A stretch of DNA of 64,000 nucleotides from Oscillospiraceae bacterium (lineage in GTDB: Bacteria; Bacillota; Clostridia; Oscillospirales; Ruminococcaceae), in the NCBI GenBank assembly GCA_022800935.1, contig JAAWRH010000007.1, positions 1 to 64,000 of the forward strand, read 5' to 3'. The position numbers and the translations under genes were made by a program. Within the stretch, counting starts at the first letter, position 1; every line of letters begins with the position of its first letter. The notes under the pieces were generated by a model. That model ran no database searches. It was not told the origin of the DNA and saw only the letters and a program-made list of their open reading frames with translations. Of this stretch, positions 8,016 through 18,955 are shown piece after piece.

Positions 8016-8642
8016 ATGGAAAGGATGAGTTCTTTGAGTATCCCCATACTTCCCCTTGAGACTCCCCGCCTCCTCCTCAGACCTTACGCGGAAAAGGACC
8101 TGCTGGATTTCTTCACCTTCGCCAGCCACCCCCAGGTGGGACCGGCGGCTGGCTGGACGCCCCATAAAAATATTTCGGAGTCCAGAAAAATTCTGGACTC
8201 CTTCATCGCCGGGGGAGAGGTCTGGGCTGTGGAGGAAAAGACCTCCGGTCATGTGATAGGCAGCGTTGGCCTCCACCAGGACGTTGTCAGAAAGGTGAAC
8301 AAGGATATCGTCCTCACCATCGGGTATACCCTTTCCGCCGCCTGTTGGGGCAAGGGGTACGCCACCGAGGCCGTCCGCCGGGTGCTGCGGTACGTTTTCT
8401 CCGAGGCCGCCGAACCGCCGGAGTTGATCTCGGTGCGCCATTATGACTTCAACAACCGCTCCCGGCGGGTAATCAAAAAGTGCGGCTTTAAGTTTGAAGG
8501 GGTCATCCGGAAGGCCGTCGTCCTGCCGGAGTACGGCCTCCGCGATTGCTGGCAGTATTCCATGACCGAGCGGGAATGGCGGCAGACGGTCGTCCGGGAG
8601 GAAGCCCAAGACTTGGGGGCGGCTACTTCCCCTGAGAGGTAA
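8016..8642 (+). CDS. GNAT family N-acetyltransferase (RimJ/RimL type)
   Basis: The 208-residue protein has the RimJ/RimL-style start LETPRLLLRPYAEKDL and the acetyl-CoA pyrophosphate loop WGKGYATEA (near 113-121), followed by the NxxSxRVxxKxGF signature (NNRSRRVIKKCGF). It probably acetylates an alpha-amino group of a protein or a small amine; the substrate is unknown. The start at 8016 is the best compromise; the Shine-Dalgarno is weak, and the ATG at 8025 is an alternative. Its 3' end overlaps the convergent lipoprotein gene by 20 bases, so the two transcripts are complementary there. Confidence 0.85.
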   Translation: MERMSSLSIPILPLETPRLLLRPYAEKDLLDFFTFASHPQVGPAAGWTPHKNISESRKILDSFIAGGEVWAVEEKTSGHVIGSVGLHQDVVRKVNKDIVLTIGYTLSAACWGKGYATEAVRRVLRYVFSEAAEPPELISVRHYDFNNRSRRVIKKCGFKFEGVIRKAVVLPEYGLRDCWQYSMTEREWRQTVVREEAQDLGAATSPER

Positions 8643-9438
8643 TGAACCCGTATTCCGCATTTCCGTCCTCCCAGGTCCCGTAAACCGAATAGATATACCC
8701 CGGCTCCGCGGCGATGGTCCATTCGCCCTCCTGGTTTGTGACCTCCACAGCTTCGGAGTCTCCACTGCTTTCGGGGGTTTCCCTCCGGCTTTCCGGCCAG
8801 CGCTCCGCCGTGACCGATTCCGGTTCCTTAGAAAAGCTCAGCGTCAGCCTGTCCGGCTTTTCCATGGAGACTTCGCTGATGCTCTCCCACGCCAGAATGT
8901 GGGAACCGCAGGCGATGGCGGACTGCTTTTCGCCTGTGGCCTCGTTGACCATCCAGCTCCAATGGTAGCCGCCCCGCGTGACGTTGGTGCAGCGGGAAAC
9001 CAGCTCTGTCTGGCTGATGACCTGGAGGCTGGGCGGAACGGAGGGGTCCGGCTCCACATAGATGCTGTCAATCAGCTCCTGATACTGATCCGCGTTCTGG
9101 GGGGTTCCCTCCTCCACGACGCGGATTTTTGTCACCCCCGGATACTGCTCCGGGAAGGTTTCCAGCATCACGCCGTCGCCGGTGATTTCCAAAATGTTTC
9201 CCTTTTGGAGCTGGTTCGCGGCGATTTTCTTTCCGGAAGCATCGTAGATTTGGTCCGGCATAGTGGCGGTGAAGACATGGTTTCCGCCCTGCTCCACCAT
9301 CACATAGGAATCCTGCCCAAAGGGGACATACATCACCCTGCATGTGCTCTCATCCTTGGCAGGCAGGGAACAGCCTGTCAGAACACCTGCCGCCAGGAGC
9401 AGCGCAAAGATTGGAACCCATACTCGTTTCATAAACAT
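8623..9438 (-). CDS. Putative lipoprotein of unknown function
   Basis: The 271-residue protein begins with a positively charged, hydrophobic signal (MFMKRVWVPIFALLLAAG) ending in the lipobox LTGC, so it should be lipid-anchored on the outer face of the membrane. The mature part is beta-rich and acidic with no domain I recognise. ATG at 9436-9438 is preferred because AGGAGG is 7 bases upstream; a second in-frame ATG lies two codons later. It is a single gene convergent with the acetyltransferase. Confidence 0.75.
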   Translation of the reverse strand: MFMKRVWVPIFALLLAAGVLTGCSLPAKDESTCRVMYVPFGQDSYVMVEQGGNHVFTATMPDQIYDASGKKIAANQLQKGNILEITGDGVMLETFPEQYPGVTKIRVVEEGTPQNADQYQELIDSIYVEPDPSVPPSLQVISQTELVSRCTNVTRGGYHWSWMVNEATGEKQSAIACGSHILAWESISEVSMEKPDRLTLSFSKEPESVTAERWPESRRETPESSGDSEAVEVTNQEGEWTIAAEPGYIYSVYGTWEDGNAEYGFITSQGK

Positions 9439-9582
9439 TAGAAAACCTCCTATACATTTCATCGGCGCCTTTAACTATAAAGTGGAGGAAAGACGGGGAA
9501 TTCCTGCATGCGCCGCCGCCATCGGCTTTATTTTTTTGAACCGCTGCAGATGCCAACCGGCAGGGTTATTTCAAAATTTCTA

Positions 9583-9612
9583 TTGTATATCCCCTCAAGG
9601 TTATGTTATGAT
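9583..9612 (+). promoter_or_regulatory. Candidate sigma-A promoter of malQ
   Basis: TTGTAT (9583-9588), an 18-base spacer and TATGAT (9607-9612) lie about 75 bases before the malQ start. Confidence 0.55.
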
Positions 9613-9687
9613 ATAGATATAATACCGTGGATCGCAATGCGGATTTTCAAAGCCCGTGTTGCCATTACGAAAATTGGGAGGCGTATT

Positions 9688-11349
9688 ATGAGAAAGGCGG
9701 GAACCATACTGCACATTTCTTCCCTTCCGTCCCCCTACGGGATTGGAACAATGGGAAAGGAAGCCTATGATTTTGTGGACTTTTTAAAAGCGTCCGGCCT
9801 CAGCTTCTGGCAGGTGCTTCCGTTAGTGCCGTCAGGGAGCGGCAATTCCCCCTATGCATCCTATTCTATGTACGCGGGGAATCCTGACTTTATTGATTTG
9901 GACCGGCTCCGCCGCCAGGGACTGCTGACTCTGGAGGATATCCAGGCGTACTCCTGGGGGAAAAACCCCGCCCGCGTGGATTTTCAGGCGGTCCATCAGG
10001 GACGGAAGGCGCTTTTGGAAAAGGCTTACCAGAATTCCAAAAATCCCCTTTCGGCGGTGGATTTTGACCTTCTGACCCAGGTGGAGGACGAAACGGAAAA
10101 GGAAGAAATCCTGGAGGACGCGGAGCTGTTGGACGGGCTGAAGGATCTGGCCGCCCTGGACGGAGATGAGAACAACGGGGAGAAAGCCGCCGCGGAACAA
10201 GCGGTCTACCAGCCTGTTGTGGAATCAGTGGATTATGACCGGGAGGTTGCCCGCTTCCGCCAGCAAAACCAGGGCTGGGTGGAGGATTACGCCCTTTACA
10301 TGGCACTGAAAGAAAGGTATCAACAAAAACCCTGGTACGAGTGGGACAGTGAGATTGCCAACCGGGAGCCCTGGGCGGTGGAACGCTGCCGGGAGGAACT
10401 CCGGGAGCAGATGGATTTCTGGGTGTTTGTCCAGTACCTGTTCTACTCCCAGTGGAACGCCCTGAAGCTTTACGCCAACGACAACGGCGTGGAGATGATC
10501 GGGGACATCCCCATCTATTCCTTCCACGATTCGGTGGACGTGTGGGCCGGCCGCCGGTACTTCTGGCTGGACCGGAAAAACATGCCGGTGAAGGTGGCGG
10601 GGGTTCCCCCGGACGCCTTCTCGGAGGACGGACAGCGCTGGGGCAACCCCCTCTACCGCTGGGACCTGCTGGAGGACGACGGCTACCAGTGGTGGATCAA
10701 CCGCATCCGCCACAATCTTCAGCTTTACGACTGGGTGCGCATCGACCACTTCCGCGGCTTTGACCAGTTCTACGCCATTGACGCCGAAGAGCCGGACGCC
10801 AAGAAGGGCGAATGGTGCGAGGGCCCTGGCTATGACCTGTTCAAACGGGTGAAGGAAGAGCTGGGCGACGTGAAGATACTGGCGGAGGATCTGGGGGTCA
10901 TCACCCCTTCCGTCCGCAGGCTGCTGGAAAAAACAGGCTTCCCCGGCATGAAGGTGCTCCAGTTTGCGTGCAGCGGCAGCGGCAACGCCTACCTGCCCCA
11001 CAACGCGGAGGAAAACGCCTTTATGTACACCGGGACCCACGACAACGACACCACCCTGGGCTGGCTGGAATCCGGGGACAAAAAGGAGATTGCCTTTGCC
11101 CGGCGCTACTTTGGCCTGAACCGGGAGGAGGGCTTTAACTGGGGGCTGATCCGCGGCGCGCTGGGTTCCCGATGCAAGGCGGCAATGATTCCCATGCAGG
11201 ATTTCCTCAACCTGGGCAGCGGCGACCGGATGAACATCCCCGCCACCCCGGAGGGAAACTGGGGCTTCCGCATGAAACCCGGTGCAGTCACCGATTCCCT
11301 AGCGGAAAAAATCTCCGTGCTGCTGGAATGCTTTGGCAGACATTCCTGA
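9688..11349 (+). CDS. malQ: 4-alpha-glucanotransferase (amylomaltase)
   Basis: MalQ is a cytoplasmic GH77 enzyme that moves maltooligosaccharide segments between glucans in maltodextrin or glycogen metabolism. Family landmarks are present: the opening ILHISSLPSPYGIGTMG, the nucleophile region VRIDHFRGF, the acid/base ILAEDLG and the third carboxylate GTHDNDTT. At 553 residues it is longer than the usual ~500. The extra length is an acidic segment of roughly 50 residues around 135-185 (rich in E, D, K and A), probably a surface loop. The start at 9688 follows TGGGAGG by six bases; in-frame codons upstream lack a ribosome binding site. Confidence 0.96.
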   Translation: MRKAGTILHISSLPSPYGIGTMGKEAYDFVDFLKASGLSFWQVLPLVPSGSGNSPYASYSMYAGNPDFIDLDRLRRQGLLTLEDIQAYSWGKNPARVDFQAVHQGRKALLEKAYQNSKNPLSAVDFDLLTQVEDETEKEEILEDAELLDGLKDLAALDGDENNGEKAAAEQAVYQPVVESVDYDREVARFRQQNQGWVEDYALYMALKERYQQKPWYEWDSEIANREPWAVERCREELREQMDFWVFVQYLFYSQWNALKLYANDNGVEMIGDIPIYSFHDSVDVWAGRRYFWLDRKNMPVKVAGVPPDAFSEDGQRWGNPLYRWDLLEDDGYQWWINRIRHNLQLYDWVRIDHFRGFDQFYAIDAEEPDAKKGEWCEGPGYDLFKRVKEELGDVKILAEDLGVITPSVRRLLEKTGFPGMKVLQFACSGSGNAYLPHNAEENAFMYTGTHDNDTTLGWLESGDKKEIAFARRYFGLNREEGFNWGLIRGALGSRCKAAMIPMQDFLNLGSGDRMNIPATPEGNWGFRMKPGAVTDSLAEKISVLLECFGRHS

Positions 11350-11379
11350 CCGCGTGAGAACGCTCTCTCTGATAAAAAT

Positions 11380-11424
11380 TTAACCTTCGCCGCCGCTTTT
11401 GAGAAAAGCGGCGGCGAAGGTTAA
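11380..11424. terminator. Perfect 21-bp hairpin after malQ
   Basis: The arms at 11380-11400 and 11404-11424 are perfectly complementary over 21 bases around a GAG loop. On the plus side no T-run follows. On the minus strand the stem is followed by ATTTTTATC, although no minus-strand gene feeds it. It most likely blocks read-through from malQ into the atp leader, possibly after RNA processing. Confidence 0.65.
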
Positions 11425-11553
11425 GAATTGGAAAACCTGGAAAATTTCGGGACTTTTTACCGGCGGTTTCTCTGTATTTAGGCCAAATTTGAGCTCCATC
11501 GAAAATTCCACAAATCTTTGTCGGAAAAATTCGCTTTTTTGGTAAGAAATTTC

Positions 11554-11582
11554 TTGTGTCATAAACCAATATCTGTTATACT
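11554..11582 (+). promoter_or_regulatory. Sigma-A promoter of the atp operon
   Basis: TTGTGT (11554-11559), a 17-base spacer and TATACT (11577-11582) lie about 50 bases upstream of the first atp gene. Confidence 0.7.
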
Positions 11583-11634
11583 GTTAGAGTAACTTTAGTT
11601 AGGATAGGGAAATATTTTATACTTGGAGGTCGGT

Positions 11635-11952
11635 ATGGACGATTCGGGCGGTAAACGTCATTTCGATTTCGGGGCGCTGCGTGCCCTGAGCCTCATAACC
11701 CAGGCTGGCCTCTCTTTTTGTGTTCCATTAGTGTTATGTATTCTTGGGGCCTCTTATCTTCGGTCCAGATTTGGTCTGGGCCAGTGGATTATGATGGCGG
11801 GAATTCTGCTGGGTTTGGCCTCCGGCGTGTCCAGCTTCGCCAACATTCTGCGCACGATGGAACAAATTTCCCGTTCCCCGTCCCCGTCCTCCAAGGATAG
11901 GGAGGCAGAGGAAAAAGTCGGTGAGGAGGGAGAGGACTTCCATGCTGGATAA
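11635..11952 (+). CDS. AtpZ/AtpI family small membrane protein
   Basis: This 105-residue protein has two predicted membrane helices (about 25-47 and 54-77) and a charged C-terminal tail, matching the small AtpZ-type protein often found first in Na+- or H+-ATPase operons, where it may help Mg2+ supply or assembly of the membrane sector. The start at 11635 follows GGAGG by five bases. It overlaps the next gene by 11 bases. Sequence conservation in this family is low, so the assignment rests on size, topology and position. Confidence 0.65.
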   Translation: MDDSGGKRHFDFGALRALSLITQAGLSFCVPLVLCILGASYLRSRFGLGQWIMMAGILLGLASGVSSFANILRTMEQISRSPSPSSKDREAEEKVGEEGEDFHAG

Positions 11953-12340
11953 GGTCATCCGCGAAGAACGGGCCATGCTGGCAAAGGGCGCTGCTGTCCT
12001 CGACCTAATCACCCTCATTGTTTCACGGCTGCTCGGTCAGGAGCTTATACATATGGCTCTGGGCCTCCTGTTTGGGACCCTCTTTCAACTGCTCCTGTTT
12101 ACCTTGCTGGGACTGAACGTCCAGCGCTCCCTCCAGACAGGCGATCCCCCAAAAGCCCGCCGCGTGATGGCGGTCGGTTCCTTTGGGCGGTATATCCTGG
12201 CGGGGGTGGTGATCTGGGTGGGAATCCGCTCCCCCTGGCTCAATGTGTTCGGGGTGGTGTTTCCACTGTTTTATCCCAAGATTCTCTATTTTAGCAGGGC
12301 TGTTTACCAACAGATCCGCAGCGGAAAGGAGGAAAAGTAG
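11942..12340 (+). CDS. atpI: ATP synthase subunit I (AtpI)
   Basis: AtpI is a membrane chaperone that helps assemble the c-ring. The 132-residue protein has four hydrophobic stretches, fitting the family topology, and lies directly before atpB as in most bacterial atp operons. It starts inside the preceding gene and ends three bases before atpB, so translation is coupled throughout. No catalytic residues are expected. Confidence 0.75.
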   Translation: MLDKVIREERAMLAKGAAVLDLITLIVSRLLGQELIHMALGLLFGTLFQLLLFTLLGLNVQRSLQTGDPPKARRVMAVGSFGRYILAGVVIWVGIRSPWLNVFGVVFPLFYPKILYFSRAVYQQIRSGKEEK

Positions 12341-12343
12341 TTT

Positions 12344-13048
12344 ATGGACGGTCCAAAAATAATGTTTACCATCCCCTTGTTCGGGGGCATTGCGGTAACA
12401 GAAACCGTGACCAATTCCTGGCTTCTGATAGTGGTTGTTTTTATCCTCTGTAAATTCCTGACAAGCAACCTTCAGAAGATACCCAAGGGAAAACAGGTGT
12501 TGGCGGAGAAGTACGTTACCATGATCACCGGGCTTGTCAAGGAAACGATGGGCGAGAAAAAGCTTCACTATGCCCCCTATATCGGCACTCTGATGATTTT
12601 CTCCGCCCTGGGCAGCCTGATGAGCCTGACCGGCCTGCGCCCCGTCACCGGCGACCTGAATACCACCGTCGCCTGGGCGGTCGTCACCTTTGTGCTGATC
12701 CAGATGACCAAGATTAAGGCCAACGGGTTCCTGGGATACCTCAAGAGCTTTGCGGACCCCTTCCCGGTTATGCTGCCCATCAATATTGTCAGTGAGCTTG
12801 CCACGCCGGTTTCTTTAAGCTTCCGTCATTTCGGCAATATCGCGGCGGGCACGGTTATTACCTCGCTGCTCTACACCGCCTTGGCGGCGCTGACCAATAT
12901 CGTGTTCCGGGGATTTATGCCTGTGCCCATCTTCCAACTGGGCATCCCGGCTGTGCTGTCAATTTATTTTGACCTGTTCACCGGATTTATGCAGGCGTTC
13001 ATCTTCAGTATGCTGACAATGGCGTTTATCTCCAACGCCGCGGAGTAG
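12344..13048 (+). CDS. atpB: ATP synthase F0 subunit a
   Basis: Subunit a forms the ion half-channels next to the c-ring in the membrane. The 234-residue protein carries the essential arginine in VSLSFRHFGN (about 160-170) and the conserved PVTGDLNTT segment before a transmembrane helix. Five to six membrane segments are visible. Its stop codon is 95 bases before atpE, the longest gap among the F0 genes; that gap contains a short GC-rich hairpin and a strong GGAGG for atpE, as expected for boosted c-subunit synthesis. Confidence 0.95.
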   Translation: MDGPKIMFTIPLFGGIAVTETVTNSWLLIVVVFILCKFLTSNLQKIPKGKQVLAEKYVTMITGLVKETMGEKKLHYAPYIGTLMIFSALGSLMSLTGLRPVTGDLNTTVAWAVVTFVLIQMTKIKANGFLGYLKSFADPFPVMLPINIVSELATPVSLSFRHFGNIAAGTVITSLLYTALAALTNIVFRGFMPVPIFQLGIPAVLSIYFDLFTGFMQAFIFSMLTMAFISNAAE

Positions 13049-13110
13049 GTTCCGCGGGACCGCATTTCGTCTTTTGCCATCCCGCCATCCAACCGGGACG
13101 GTAAATATAA

Positions 13111-13398
<288 letters not shown>

Positions 13399-13439
13399 AA
13401 TTTATCACGCTTACAGAGCGAACAGGAGGGATATGAAAG

Positions 13440-13952
13440 ATGGAGGGACATACGCAGTTCGTCTCCCTTGACTGGACCCTTATCTTCCAGTGGGGGAACC
13501 TGCTGATTCTGTATTTAATCATCAAGAAGTTCCTGTTTGGACCCATTCAGAAGATGCTTTCGGACCGGGAAAACGAAGTAAAATCCATGTACGATTCCGC
13601 GGAAAAGGCAGAAAAGGACGCCATTTCCATGAAGGAGGAGTACACCGCCCACCTTGCGGGGGCCAAGGATGAAGCCAACGAAATCCTCAAAAACGCCAAC
13701 CAGCGGGCAACCCTCAAAACCGAGGAGATGCTCCGGGAGGCCCAGGTAAAGGCCAACGGCATTGTCGCCAAGGCCGGGGAGGAGATCGAGCTGGAGAAGA
13801 AGCGCGCCTTTGCCCAGGTAAAGGGCGAAATCTCCGACCTGGCGCTGATGGCCGCCTCCAAGGTGGTGGAGCGCGAGCTTTCATCCGAGGAGCACGAGCG
13901 GCTGATGGATCAGTTTATTGACAGTGTAGGTGATGCGCCATGGCAGAAGTAG
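13440..13952 (+). CDS. atpF: ATP synthase F0 subunit b
   Basis: This 170-residue protein has one N-terminal membrane helix (about 10-28) followed by a long charged coiled coil, the peripheral stator stalk. The family motif FLFGPIQKMLSDRENEV is clear. AGGAGGG lies nine bases before the ATG. Its last codons overlap atpH by 13 bases. Confidence 0.94.
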   Translation: MEGHTQFVSLDWTLIFQWGNLLILYLIIKKFLFGPIQKMLSDRENEVKSMYDSAEKAEKDAISMKEEYTAHLAGAKDEANEILKNANQRATLKTEEMLREAQVKANGIVAKAGEEIELEKKRAFAQVKGEISDLALMAASKVVERELSSEEHERLMDQFIDSVGDAPWQK

Positions 13953-14521
13953 TCGCCCAGGTTTATGGGTTATCTCTCTTTGAGGTGGCGCAGGAGGTGG
14001 GACAGGTAAAGGACGTCCTCGACGAGCTGACTCAGGTCTGCGATGTCATGGATCAGTTCCCCGGCTTCCAGAACCTGCTTGGCTCCCCCGTCCTCTCCAA
14101 GGAGGAACGGGTCAAGCTGGTGGAGGAGGACTTTAAGGGACAGGTCAGTCCTTATCTGCTCAACTTTCTGAAGCTTCTGGCGGAAGGCGGACGGATGTCC
14201 CATTTGGGGGAGATTGCCGCCGAATACCGCGCCCTGTACTATGAACAGGAGAATATTCAGGAGGTCACCGCCGTCACCGCCGTGGCCATGCCGAAGGAAC
14301 TGCAGCAAAAGCTTGCCAAAAAGCTGGAGGCCTCCAGCGGCAAAAAGATACTTCTGCACAACCAGGTGGACCCCTCTGTCATGGGCGGCGTTGCCCTGAA
14401 AACCGGCAACCGCCAGATGGACGGCACCGTAAAGGCGCGTCTGGAAGCCATAGGCCGCCAGATTGCCGCCGCGCCGCTGCCTTCGCTGGAGTCCGATTCC
14501 AAAGAGGAATCTTTGCGGTAA
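13940..14521 (+). CDS. atpH: ATP synthase F1 subunit delta
   Basis: Delta links the b stalk to the top of the alpha3beta3 head. The 193-residue protein has the N-terminal helical bundle start VAQVYGLSLFEVA and the C-terminal signature DPSVMGGVALKTGNRQMDGTVKARL. It is slightly longer than average because of an acidic Ser/Glu tail. It starts inside atpF, which couples their translation. Confidence 0.93.
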   Translation: MAEVVAQVYGLSLFEVAQEVGQVKDVLDELTQVCDVMDQFPGFQNLLGSPVLSKEERVKLVEEDFKGQVSPYLLNFLKLLAEGGRMSHLGEIAAEYRALYYEQENIQEVTAVTAVAMPKELQQKLAKKLEASSGKKILLHNQVDPSVMGGVALKTGNRQMDGTVKARLEAIGRQIAAAPLPSLESDSKEESLR

Positions 14522-14547
14522 ATATGGAAAGCAGGTGAAATGACAAT

Positions 14548-16059
14548 ATGCAGCTACGAGCTGAGGAAATCAGCAGTATCATAAAAAAACAGATACGCGA
14601 CTACCATAACGAGATGGAGATGAACGACATCGGCACCGTTATGGAGGTCGGCGACGGCATCGCCCGTATCTACGGCCTGGAAAAGTGCATGGCCAACGAG
14701 CTGCTGGAGCTGGGCAACGGGGTTTACGCCATGGCGCTGAACCTGGATGCCGGTTCCGTGGGCGCGGTTATGCTCGGCTCCGACCAGGAGATTAAGGAGG
14801 GCGACACCGTAAAGAGGACCGGACGGGTCGTTTCGGTTCCGGTGGGCAAGGCAATGCTTGGACGCGTTGTCAACGCCCTGGGCCAGCCCATTGACGGCAA
14901 AGGCCCCATCGAGGCGGAGGACGTCCGCCCCGTGGAATCTCCCGCCCCCGGCATCATCGAGAGAAAATCGGTCAGCGAGCCCCTTCAGACGGGCATCAAG
15001 GCCATTGACTCCATGATCCCCATCGGCCGCGGCCAGCGCGAGCTTATCATCGGCGACCGCCAGACCGGTAAGACCACCGTGGCGGTGGATACCATCATCA
15101 ACCAGAAGGATACAGACGTTGTCTGCATCTATGTGGCCATCGGCCAGAAGCGTTCCACTGTGGCCCGCATTGTGGATACTCTCACCAAGGCGGGGGCCAT
15201 GGAGTACACCGTCGTTGTGGCGGCCACCGCTTCCGAGCTGGCCCCCTTGCAGTACATCGCCCCCTATGCGGGCTGCACCATCGGCGAATACTTTATGAAA
15301 AAGGGCGGCCATGCCCTCATCATATACGACGACCTTTCCAAGCACGCGGTGGCCTACCGCGCCATGTCTCTGCTGCTCCACAGACCGCCGGGACGTGAGG
15401 CTTATCCAGGCGACGTCTTCTACCTCCACTCCAGACTGCTGGAGAGGGCGGCCAAGATGGCCCCCGAATACGGCGGCGGTTCTCTGACCGCCCTGCCTAT
15501 CATCGAAACCCAGGCTGGCGACGTTTCCGCCTATATCCCCACCAACGTGATTTCCATCACCGACGGGCAGATATTCCTGGAAACCGAGCTGTTCAACTCC
15601 GGCATCCGCCCGGCCGTCAACCCCGGTATCTCCGTTTCCCGTGTGGGCGGCGCGGCGCAGATCAAGGCCATGAAGACCGTTTCCGGCTCCCTGAAGCTGC
15701 TGTACTCCCAGTACCGCGAGCTCCAGTCCTTCTCCCAGTTCGGGTCTGACCTGGACGCGGACACCAAGGCCCGTCTGGCCATGGGCGAACGTATCGTGGA
15801 GGTCCTCAAGCAGGGACAGAGCTCCCCCATCACCGCCGCACATCAGGTGGTCATTATCTACGCGGTAACCAACAACCTGCTGTCCGACGTGGCCATCGGG
15901 GACATCAGCCGCTTTGAGAGCGAGCTGTTTGAGTTCATTGACGCCTCCCACGACGAGGTGATAAAGGATATCGAGGCCACCGGAAAGCTGTCCAAGGAAA
16001 CCGAGGCAGCCCTGCGGGACGCCATTCAGGAGTTCAAGAAGAAATTCCTGGCATCTTAA
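14548..16059 (+). CDS. atpA: ATP synthase F1 subunit alpha
   Basis: The 503-residue non-catalytic nucleotide-binding subunit has the P-loop GDRQTGKTT near residue 169 and the alpha signature [17 protein letters not shown]. Length and motif order are typical. It alternates with beta in the F1 head, on the cytoplasmic side. It is 26 bases after atpH, within the same operon. Confidence 0.98.
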   Translation: MQLRAEEISSIIKKQIRDYHNEMEMNDIGTVMEVGDGIARIYGLEKCMANELLELGNGVYAMALNLDAGSVGAVMLGSDQEIKEGDTVKRTGRVVSVPVGKAMLGRVVNALGQPIDGKGPIEAEDVRPVESPAPGIIERKSVSEPLQTGIKAIDSMIPIGRGQRELIIGDRQTGKTTVAVDTIINQKDTDVVCIYVAIGQKRSTVARIVDTLTKAGAMEYTVVVAATASELAPLQYIAPYAGCTIGEYFMKKGGHALIIYDDLSKHAVAYRAMSLLLHRPPGREAYPGDVFYLHSRLLERAAKMAPEYGGGSLTALPIIETQAGDVSAYIPTNVISITDGQIFLETELFNSGIRPAVNPGISVSRVGGAAQIKAMKTVSGSLKLLYSQYRELQSFSQFGSDLDADTKARLAMGERIVEVLKQGQSSPITAAHQVVIIYAVTNNLLSDVAIGDISRFESELFEFIDASHDEVIKDIEATGKLSKETEAALRDAIQEFKKKFLAS

Positions 16060-16080
16060 CAAAAGGAGGAGACAAGGGAA

Positions 16081-16935
16081 ATGGCCGGAGCCGGAATGAA
16101 AGATATAAAACGGCGGATTAAGAGCGTGGAAAGCACCCGGCAGATTACCAAAGCCATGGAATTGGTTGCTTCCTCCAAAATGCGGCGGGCCAAGGAACGG
16201 GTGGAACGCACCCATCCCCAGTTCAGCCTGCTGTATAAGACCATATCCGACATTGCCTCCCGCAACCGGGACCTGTCCTCCCCCTATGTGAAAGCCCGCA
16301 AGCAGGACCATGCCTGCGTGGTGGTCATCGCGGGGGACAGAGGGCTTGCCGGAGGCTATAATTCCAATGTATTCAAGGCGGCGGAGGCCCTGATGAAGGA
16401 CCTTCCCTCCCCCATTGTGGTTCCCATCGGGAAAAAGGCGGGAGAATTTTACGGTAAGCGCAGCTATGAGATACTGGACAACGCCCACATTTCGGTTGAC
16501 GAGCTGGGAATGGCCCAGATTTACAAGGTTGCGGACCATCTCTGCCGCCAGTACAAGGCGGGCCGGTTTGACTCGCTGTATGTTGTGTACACCACATTTG
16601 TCTCCGCGCTGACCCAGGAGCCTGCAACCCTGCAGATTTTCCCCATCAGCGCTGTGGGGAATCCCGGCACGAAAAAATTCGAGATTCTCTACGAGCCCTC
16701 GGCGGAGGCTGTCTTTGAAAAAATTGTCCCCCAGTATGTAGCGGGTATCCTCAACGGTGCGGTTGCGGAGTCCAACGCCTCCGAACAGGCGGCGCGGCGC
16801 AACGCCATGGAATCGGCCACCGACAACGCCGACGAGATGATAGAGCAGCTTGGCCTGCGCTACAACCGGGCAAGACAGGGCGCAATCACACAGGAAATTA
16901 CCGAAATCGTCGCGGGCGCACAGGCGGCGCAGTAA
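16081..16935 (+). CDS. atpG: ATP synthase F1 subunit gamma
   Basis: Gamma is the central shaft that couples c-ring rotation to the catalytic sites. The 284-residue protein has both conserved termini: DIKRRIKSVESTRQITKAMELV at the start (split motif positions about 8-29) and the C-terminal LRYNRARQGAITQEITEIV region. GGAGG sits before the ATG. A 96-base gap to atpD follows. Confidence 0.97.
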   Translation: MAGAGMKDIKRRIKSVESTRQITKAMELVASSKMRRAKERVERTHPQFSLLYKTISDIASRNRDLSSPYVKARKQDHACVVVIAGDRGLAGGYNSNVFKAAEALMKDLPSPIVVPIGKKAGEFYGKRSYEILDNAHISVDELGMAQIYKVADHLCRQYKAGRFDSLYVVYTTFVSALTQEPATLQIFPISAVGNPGTKKFEILYEPSAEAVFEKIVPQYVAGILNGAVAESNASEQAARRNAMESATDNADEMIEQLGLRYNRARQGAITQEITEIVAGAQAAQ

Positions 16936-18429
<1,494 letters not shown>

Positions 18430-18433
18430 CTGA

Positions 18434-18841
18434 ATGGCTGATTTCCACTTACAGATTGCCACCGCTGACGGGCTGCTGTACGACGGTCCGGCGGAACGGG
18501 TTGTGGTCCGCACCACCGAAGGGGATGTGGGCCTGCTAAAGGGGCACATCGACTATGTGGCCGCCCTGAAGGATGTCAGCGAGCTGCGGCTGACCGTTGA
18601 CGAAAAGACCAGAATCGCCGCTGTTTCCGGCGGGTTTGTCTCCGTTTCCAAGGAGATCACCTATATCTCCGCCATTACATTGGAATGGGCCGATGAGATT
18701 GACAGGGACCGCGCGCAGCGGGCCAAGGAGACGGCGGAAAAACGCCTCCAGGACAAGAAGCAGGAGGATTTGGATTACCGCCTTGCGGAAATGAAGCTGA
18801 AGCGGGCGCTGAACCGTATCAACGTTGCGGACAAGAAATAA
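18434..18841 (+). CDS. atpC: ATP synthase F1 subunit epsilon
   Basis: This 135-residue protein has the N-terminal beta-sandwich (DFHLQIATADGLLYDGPAE) and a helical C-terminal region rich in Arg, Lys and Glu, which can brake ATP hydrolysis. It is the last gene of the operon and is followed immediately by a strong hairpin. Confidence 0.95.
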   Translation: MADFHLQIATADGLLYDGPAERVVVRTTEGDVGLLKGHIDYVAALKDVSELRLTVDEKTRIAAVSGGFVSVSKEITYISAITLEWADEIDRDRAQRAKETAEKRLQDKKQEDLDYRLAEMKLKRALNRINVADKK

Positions 18842-18847
18842 CAATTT

Positions 18848-18897
18848 GGGGCTGTCTGAAATCGGAAATTGGTTTCTGATTTCAGACAGCCCCTTAT
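18848..18897 (+). terminator. Terminator of the atp operon
   Basis: The perfect 16-bp stem has arms GGGGCTGTCTGAAATC (18848-18863) and its complement at 18878-18893, with a short T-poor tail. It lies seven bases after the atpC stop. Confidence 0.75.
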
Positions 18898-18955
18898 GCT
18901 GACAGGATTAATAGCCCTTAATTTTTCGGTTAAGCCAGTTACCAACGTAATCTGA

